Origin: Aptenodytes patagonicus
Taxonomy: Eukaryota; Chordata; Aves; Sphenisciformes; Spheniscidae
Assembly (NCBI RefSeq): GCF_965638725.1
Contig: NC_134951.1
Span: forward strand, 72,419,068 to 72,483,067
Direction of reading: 5' to 3'
Length of the DNA: 64,000 nt
Each line of letters starts with the position of its first letter. Positions within the stretch are counted from its first letter, which is position 1. The translations under genes and the position numbers were made by a program. The notes below the pieces were generated by a model. It had not been told where the DNA came from, ran no database searches, and saw only the letters and a program-made list of their open reading frames with translations. Below, in pieces: positions 51,601 through 60,600 of the stretch.

Positions 51601-54600
51601 TGGCCACACCATTTCTGATACAAGCCAGGATGCCATTGGCCTTCTTGGCCGCCTGGGCACACTGCCGGCTCATGTTCAGCCGGCTGTCGACCAACACCCC
51701 CAGGTCCTTTTCTGACAGGCAGCTTTCCAGCCACTCTTCCCCAAGCCTGGAGCATTGCATGGGGTTGTTGTGACCCAAGTGCAGGACCCGGCACTTGGCC
51801 TTCTTGAACCTCATACAGTTGGCCTCAGCCCATCGATCCAGACTGTCCAGATCCCTCTGTAGGGCCTTCCTACCCTCAAGCACATCAACACTCCCACCCA
51901 ACTTGGTGTCACCTGCAAACTTACTGAGGGTGCACTCGATCCCCTTGTCCAGATCATTGATAAAGATATTAAACAGAACTGGCCCCAATACTGAGCCCTG
52001 GGGAACACTACTTGTGACCGGACACCAACTGGATTTAACTCCATTCACCACAATTCTTTGGGCCTGGCCATCCAGCCAGTTTTTTACCCAGCGAAGAGCA
52101 CGCCCGTCCAAGCCATGAGCAGCCAGTTTCTCCAGGAGAATGCTGTGGGAAAGGGCGTCAAAGGCTTTACTAAAGCCTAGGTAGACAACATCCACAGCCT
52201 TTCCCTCATCCACTAAGTGGGTCACCTTGTCATAGAAGGAGATCAGGCTAGTCAAGCAGGACCTGCCTTTCATAAACCCATGCTGACTGGGCCTGATCAC
52301 CTGGTTGTCCTGTATGTGCCGCGTGATGGCACTCAAGATGATCTGCTCCATAACCTTCCCCAGCACCGAGGTCAGACTGACAGGCCTGTTGATCCCCGGA
52401 TCCTCCTTCTGGCCCTTCTTGTAGGTGGGCGTCACATTTGCTAACCTCCAGTCAACTGGGACCTCCCCGGTTAGCCAGGACTGCTGATAAAGGATTGCAA
52501 GTGGCTTGGGGAGCACTTCCACCAGCTCCCTCAGTACCCTTGGCTGGATCCCATCTGGCCCCATAGACTTGTGTGTGTCTAAGTGGTGTAGCAGGTCACT
52601 AACCATTTCCCCTTGGATTATGGGGGCTTCATTCTGCTCCCCGTCCCTGTCTTCCAGCTCAGGGGGCTGGGTACCTGGAGAACAACTGGTCTTACTATTA
52701 CAGACTGAGGCCAAGAAGGCATTAAGTACCTCAGCCTTTTCCTCATCCTTTGTCACTGTGTTTCCCCCTGCATCCAATAAAGGATGGAGATTCTCCTTAG
52801 CCCTCCTTTTGTTGCTAATGTATTTATAGAAACATTTTTTATTGTCTTTTATGGCAGATTAAGTTCTAGTTGGGCTTTGGCCCTTCTAATTTTCTCCCTG
52901 CATAACCTCACAATGTCCTTGCAGTCCTCCTGAGTTGCCTGCCCCTTCTTCCAAAGGTCATGAACTCTCCTTTTTTTCCCTGAGTTCCAGCCAAAGCTCT
53001 CTGTTCAGCCAGGCGGGGTCTTCTTCCCCGCCGGCTCGTCTTTCGGCACATGGGGACGGCCTGCTCCTGCACCTTTAAGATTTCCTTCTTGAACAATGTC
53101 CAGCCTTCTGGGACTCCTTTGCCCTTCGGGACTGCCTCCCAGGGGACTCTGTCAACCAGGCTCCTAAACAGGCCAAAGTCTGCCCTCCGGAAGGCCAAGG
53201 CAGCAGTTCTGCTGACCCCCCTCCTTACTTCTCCAAGAACCCATCACTCTATCATTTCATGATCGCTGTGCCCAAGACAGCCTCCAGCTGTCACATCACC
53301 CACAAGTCCTTCTCTGTTCGCAAACAACAGGTCCAGCGGGGCACCTTCCCTAGTTGGCTCGCTCACCAGCTGTGTCAGGAAGTTATCCTCCACACACTCC
53401 AGGAACCTCCTAGACTGGTTCCTCTCTGCTGTATTGTATTTCCAGCAGACATCTGGTAAGTTGAAGTCCCCCACGAGAACAAAGGCTAGCGATTGTGAGA
53501 CTTCTCCAGCTGCCTATAGAATATTTTGTCTGCCTCTTCATCCTGGATGGGTGGTCTATAACAGACTCCCACCATGATCTCTGCCTTGTTGGCCTTCCCC
53601 CTGGTTCTTACCCATAAACACTCAACCCTATCGTCACCATCATTAAGCTCTAGACAACAAAAACACTCCCTAACTTACAAGGCTACCCCACCGCCTTTCC
53701 TTCCTTGCCTATCCCTTCTGAAGAGTTTATAGCCATCCATTGCAGCGCTCCAGTTGTGCGAGTCATCCCACCATGTTTCCATGATGGCAACTATATCATA
53801 GTTTTCCTGCTGCAGTAGGGCTTTATTTTACATAAGAAAATTAGATAAAAGTACTGATAAGACTGTCTAATTTTCTCCTTTCAATTACTGAAACAAGTAA
53901 GTGGCAGCAAACATTTACACATCTGTCTGGGATAAGCCTGAGTGGAAACAGAACAGAGGAATATTTTGCCATGCTCTTCTGTGGTAAAATGGAGGTTTGC
54001 CTTGACTCCATGTCTTGTTCTGGTTTTGTTCCTATGCTGAAAATATATGTTAGATTTTGGCTTCATATGTAATAACAGCAACAGTAACAATAGTAACAGT
54101 AACAGAAGTCATAATAAAAATAACAAATATAACAACAAGAACAACAACTACTAATACTAATACTAATGCAAATACTAATACTAATAATGTATTCTTATTC
54201 TAGAACACAACAGGAGAGCTATTAAACACCATAGCTGGAGTAACTGGAGTTGTGATAACTGTGGCTTTAATTCTGATCATGACTTCATCCACTGAGCTCA
54301 TCAGAAGGTCGTGCTATGAGGTGTTCTGGTATACCCATCACCTCTTTGTGGTTTTCTTTATTGGTTTAATAATCCATGGTATGGGGTAAGTGTCTGCGTT
54401 TATGCATGGATGCATAAACATACATACATGGGATGTATGTACACGGTTTGAGATGAAACACGATTCAAATCTATAATCCTGTGCTTTTCTATTAACAAAC
54501 TGCTGGGATCTTTGCTTGGAGACAGATTGAAAAATGAAAGCATTCTGAAATTAAGCACGCACCACTTTTCTGAGGACTAAAAGTGTGCTTTAGTTTTTTC

Positions 54601-57600
54601 AACCACTCTTACAAATTGCACCTTATCAATGCATCAGTCCAAATGAACCTTCATCCCTGAGAACTGGGGACATTGCACATTAGGAATCAGACTTTTGTGG
54701 GTTCAAATTAATAAGGGATAGACCTTATGGTCATAGCTCTTGTAAGGCATTTTGTGAGAGAGCATGTCAGCAACCTAGTGGTGAATGTCCCTGTGCCCAT
54801 TCTCCTCTACATCCATACATGTAAAGTGGTTTTGCTCTTCTTTCTCTGTGGGGAAAAGAACCCCAAATTTCCTCACCCGAGAGAAATAAGCATTATACTA
54901 TGAACCAGGTTTAAATGACTACAGTAACAAACAATCAAGTTTATGACTAGCCCAGTCAGGTGGCGTTTATGGAGAGGGATGACTGCCAGGTCATTGATTG
55001 TCTCCCTGTTCCTCAGCACAAGAGGAAGGTCTGTCCTGTTGGTACAGCGCTCCAGTTCTCACATTGAGGGATGGCAGGGTTGGGGGAGCCTCCCTGAGAA
55101 GCTCAGGGACTGATAAATCCCCTGTTGATGCAGAGTGAGAGCAAAAAGGTGCCTACTGCTGAAAACATTTCCATCTTGTTTCCAGCTCCATTGACATCAT
55201 CTGCTTCTTCTGCCTTGTATGCTTCCCCCCATTTCCTTTTCTCATTTCTTTGCAACAGTGTTAATGTGAATCTATAGCAGTGCATCTACATTCACATTTT
55301 AATTCAGATAGGGACTGCAGTTTTGATGCAAATCTTATGGTCCTCCTCACCTCTTACGTTTTGATTCATACCGTGGCAGAACCTCGGGCTGCATAACACA
55401 GTGTTTTGGAATGAAACTACACTGACAGGAACACATCTCTGTGTGCCAAGCACTAACAAGTGATCCGTTCACAGGATCAAACCAGACCTAGTCCTAAGCC
55501 CTAGGTAACCCTCAAATGTGTACAGTGCAAGGCCCTCAACAAAGACTGCTTTGTTCCATAGATCTTTTCCTGCTGACTATCTAGTGTACACATGGCCTTG
55601 AGATGTTGTAAAGCTTTTCAGATCTAACGACAGTCACTTGTTGTTACCATAATACACTTTTTATGTCTGTTTCGTAAAACATTCAGATGGTATTGCCCAC
55701 CACTAAAGTACGTACAGACCACTACTCTTTGACAGAGAAGAACTTCCTAGCCCACAGCAGCGTGAGCGTCTGCCTGTTCCCTGGAGGTACATGGCATCGC
55801 CATGGAGCAGGGAACAGGCCGGTACAATGTTTTGTGGTGCGTCACTTTTCTCACCTCTTTCCTTGTGATTTGAGAGCTGCCACATTCAGTTTGGCTTTGA
55901 GTGTTCCTGAAATTGGCCCAATTAATTAGTCCCAAGTTTCAGAGGCACAGCTGCAAACAAATGCTGTAAACTGTATCCTGGCCTGATTAAAATGGCTCCC
56001 TTCCCCTCTCTCTCTGGCAAACCTTTTAGAATCCAATTTCAAACAACTATAATGAACCCTTTAAACCTTCAGCTTTGTAAGCTCCCTCTACCTAGCCAGC
56101 TGATTGACACTCCTCAGCAAGACACTTCCCCGAAAAGGGGACACTTATTTAACAGCCCTATCGATAGCATTCAATGAGCACGCTCCTTGCTCCAGGCTGG
56201 GAACACGGTGCAACAGAGCAGCTCCCTGCTGCCCCAGCACATCCCTACCACTACCCCTTTTATGAAAAGGAGTCAAACCCCAAGGTTTCATTCACTTCCC
56301 ACCTCTTTCTCCTTCCCAGGTGACTGAACAAAACTCATTCGAGCCTACCTCCTTTTCTGTCTTTCCGTCTGAACTGGTGGCAGCCGATAACACTGCCACG
56401 TAGAAGAAGGCAGCGCTTATCTCCTTGTCTCTTGTTAGACTAGTGGGCAGGACAGGCTAACATTGTAGAGCCAAAGTGTGGAAGGGAAAATTCAGACAAA
56501 ACAATATGAAACAAACAGGGTTTCCCCATAAAAATCTTCCTTCTCTACCCATAATCAACACCAGCTGAAACCCATTTAAACTGAACAGTCAGGATTGATA
56601 TGTTTGGGAAAATTCACATCATTAACATTCTCTGAAGTAAAGAAGCTAGAATTTAATATGTTTAGAGAGTACACATCTAATTACGGTCCTCCAACTTTAT
56701 TTGCAGCTTTTAAAAATGCATTTAGAAAGCAGCAAAGGAAAGAGAAGGTCTGTCACTATTAAATTTTATTATTTTTCTAAACAATACCAGATGCTCGTAT
56801 ACAGAGGAGGTCAAAGTGTCTGCTCCAAAGAACTTGGAAATCATTCTAATTTTGCCACAAACAGCAAAATGTACATTTTCTACGCAAGGACTCTCCACAC
56901 TTCAGCTGCATTGATGTATACCAATACTATAACACACTTGCAAAAAAAGTCATGGCAAAGCTAAAGGAAAGGTAATTTGAACAAGAGAGCAGAATAGGGT
57001 TGAAATGGCCAGTTCTTGAACTTTGAGTTATCTCCGACTCTGCATTCAACTACTAGTGCAAAACCTACAGATGCATAGAAACCCTGCAAAGAAGCATATC
57101 ACTGATGAACATTTTTGTTTTAAGTCAGCTTGTCCGAGGTCAGACACCTCAGAGTCTGCTGCTTCACAATGCCACTTACTGTAAGGATCACTACTTGGAA
57201 TGGGAGAACGCCACTCAGTGCCCTGTGCCGCAGTTTTCTGGCAACAAACCTGTGGTAAGAGTGATGTTTGTCTTCTGTTTTTAACTTAATGTCCTTCCTT
57301 TGGAGGCCAAATGTCTTAGGCAGTAGGGGGCTGGAGTGTGTGCTAGTGACTGACAATGTCATGTTTAGAGAGTAGTTTCACATTTCTCTTCCATGACCTC
57401 TCCCTGTGCATTAAGATATTGATCCCGACCTCCTCTATAATCAGTACAGACAGGTACAGATGAAGAGTGATGTGTAAAATTTTGGTGTTATTAATAAAAA
57501 TGTTTATTTCTGGAAGATCCTTTAGTTAGGCAACACTCCCTCTGAATGGTATGGATTTCAGAATTGTACTCTATTTAAATGTTGTGTACATTTATTTTTA

Positions 57601-60600
57601 ATTATTCAGTATCACCAATATCCTTGATGTGTTCATTGCACAAACAGAGCCTCCAAGTGAAAACCTTATGAGGGTAAAGAAACAGAAAATACAATGGAAC
57701 AGTAAAGCTAGGGATTGAAGTTAATATTATTATTTTAACTAATAGTACTTTAATATGGATAGTCTAAACACCAAGGGAGAATAAGTTGGAGATAAAATTA
57801 TGTCCTTGCTTTGGGGCACATGCTTCATATTGTCCAGCCTTGATGTCTTAAGTCAGGTAAAAGGGAGAGAATTTGAAACAATGAATTATGAAAGGGAAAG
57901 GCGAAAGGCAGGAAAAATGTCCCACGGAAGGGTGGTTTTGCTGCAACAAGATTGCAAATCCACAGGGGGTAATTAAGTAGCAGACTTGTACAGTATGTCA
58001 GATGTCTAGCATCCAAACAAAATCATTTAACATTTGCAGCTCAAGATTTAGCTTGCTCATATGCAAGTTTTTGTTGTTTCTTCCAAAAAGAGAAAACATA
58101 CCAGAGGAAATCTTAAAGGAGAAAAATTAGCATTCAGTGTCTTGTAGCTCTTTTAATGGCTGACATAGATTTTTCTTAAACTAAACTATTGTTAGCCACT
58201 ATCCAACCCGCATATTAATGAGAAAATGAATGCCTCTCTAAAAATTTCAGCTACAATGTCGCCATAAAAATCAATACATGGCTACACACCGTGAATACAG
58301 ACACAAGCTTGCTTCCAACAGCATGTCTTCACATTCATTATCAGAAAGCTAACTGGAGAGAACTTCCAGTTCCCCATGTTAAACCTGTTTTGCCACACTT
58401 TGCTGCATACCCAAGGCCATACTTGCAAAGTCGCATTACTTTAAATGAATTGTGATAATACCATATGGCATATAGATCATCTATAAGAAGAGTGCTTTGC
58501 TGGATGGGTAATGTGCTATGGTGTGATACCTGCCAGACACCGCAGTTAGCACAAATTCATTCAGAGGCTAAAAAGGCATGGCGAGGCTTGCACAGCACTG
58601 GCAGGGGCAGATGTCGATGTGACTGAGCAGGGAGGGGACAGCCTTGTCCACAGCTGGGATTGCGTGAGGTGACACCGGAGCACACACCCCGCTGGCCACA
58701 GCTCCTGGGGGAGGCTACCACAGCAGAGCCCCTCTCTCAGTCATGCCACATCTGCTCCCCTGCTCCATATTTCAGCAGGTAGGAGCCCGATCTGGCTCCC
58801 ACTGAGGACGAAGGAGCATTTCTGTTGCACCCGGGGCATCCGGACTTTTATCCTCACAGTCTCTCCTGAGCCACCACTGCCCCATCTCAGTTCATTCTCA
58901 TTATAGGAGGAAACACCACTTGGGCAAGAATACTGATGCCCTGATTAGCCGGCCAGGAGATGTGTTGCCTGGCAGCCCATCCCTCCTGGTGGATGCCCTG
59001 TTGTCCCAACCCAGCCAAAAGATATTTTGGATTGAATGCTCCATTGCACTGGAGTGATGGTACATTTGAAATCTCAGCTGAGCTCTCGCAGAGGGTAGCC
59101 TGCAGCCTTAATATTCCTGTCACGTGCTTTTATTTACAGGTAGCACAAATGGAAGGGAGGAAAAACAGGTCTCATCATTATTGTGGCTTGATATATGCAA
59201 ATATATTCAAGACATGTGAGCTCACCCACTGTGCAGAGACACCTGTAGTATTTAGGGACAACGGATGTGTTGAGTTTCTGCTTTAACTGAGAATCTTCTG
59301 GCTTATGCTGGTTTCTTCCCATTATTAAATAATGCATTTTTTTAATTTAATTTTCAAGACTTAACCTTGGGAAATTGCCACTCCATCCTCTTAGCACTTT
59401 CTAAGGAAGCCACATAATTTTATGGCTTGCTTCTCATAAAAGATACTTTATAACCCCTGTTACCCAGCTTGTGGAGCAAAGTCAATGTTTCAGCAAGTAA
59501 AGTTACTCTTTGGAGATTTTAAAAGCCACATGATTGTGGAGTCTTCAGTTTGCTAGAATGAGCTGTGTAATTAACAAAACTGGAAATAAAACAGTATCTC
59601 CTATAGAAAAAAAAAAAGATTTTTTTTTAATCATGAAGATTCAATTACATCTAATTATCTTAGCTTATTAGTGCAACTCAGTGAAATCATCAGCTACTAT
59701 ACTTGAATAGCCAAGTATCTTCGATTGTTACAGCGATCAGTACATACGATTAGCAAGTACAAGCACAGTAATAATCTGCAATACTTAAAGAATGACCAGC
59801 TTAGTATCCTAGATCAAAAAAACACATTTATTGATACAGAGCTGTCTAATGGATTAAATGGAAATATAACCCATTCCTCTAATTGAATATTTAGGACTTA
59901 ATGTTTTCTCATGCAGCATCAGAAAACTCACAGCTGACAATAAGAGCTACTCCTATCTGACCCTTCTGAAATATTTTAGACTCTGAAGAGTGAAAAATAG
60001 TAAGGCTATAGGTAATATTGTATAAATGTATGCATCTATACGCCTTCAGGCCCAATCACATCTATATGTAACACCTAAATAGATTAATCCTTTTGTCTTT
60101 TAGTAGGAAAAGATTTTAAAGGACTCTTCTTGGCCAGAATACAGATAGATATTAGCACCGCTTTTGGAGTGCGTCTGTGAAGGAGTCCCATATGTCTGTT
60201 CCACAAGAAAGCCAGAACCGCTACAGTAGCAACAGAAATACTCACTTGAGAAAGGCAAACCAAAAATCACAGAAGAGAAATAAAATAACTTCATTTTAGG
60301 CTACCTGCTAATTTAAGCCAGAAATGCAAAATATTTTTGTAGACATTAAAACAAATGTTGTTTTTTAATATGCAACTTTCTACAGGCTTGGAAGTGGGTT
60401 TTAAGTCCTATGGTGTTGTATATCTGTGAAAGAATTGTTAGATTTTGGAGATTTCAACAGGAGGTGGTCATTACTAAGGTATGTAACATAGTTTGCATGT
60501 CTGCTTAAATAAAAGCTATGTCAATGACTTTTTTTATCTTTTATAGATAACTTCTCTATATTATGACCTCATTTTTTACTCCTAGCTTCAGCAGCTCTTC

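Larger units (their letters stand above)
51036..53822 (-). mobile_element. Long CR1 LINE, antisense in NOX3 intron 5
   Basis: About 2.8 kb. On the minus strand it runs from inside the endonuclease domain (segments around WWDDSHNW near 53755-53775 and GDFNLPDV near 53450-53470; [10 protein letters not shown] near 53250) through the reverse transcriptase to the 3' UTR. The 8-bp tail is reduced to one ATAGAATC-like unit at about 51038. It is 5'-truncated within the endonuclease. The endonuclease half is broken by frame changes, while the reverse transcriptase half is one long open frame. It ends about 380 bp before NOX3 exon 6. Confidence 0.93.
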
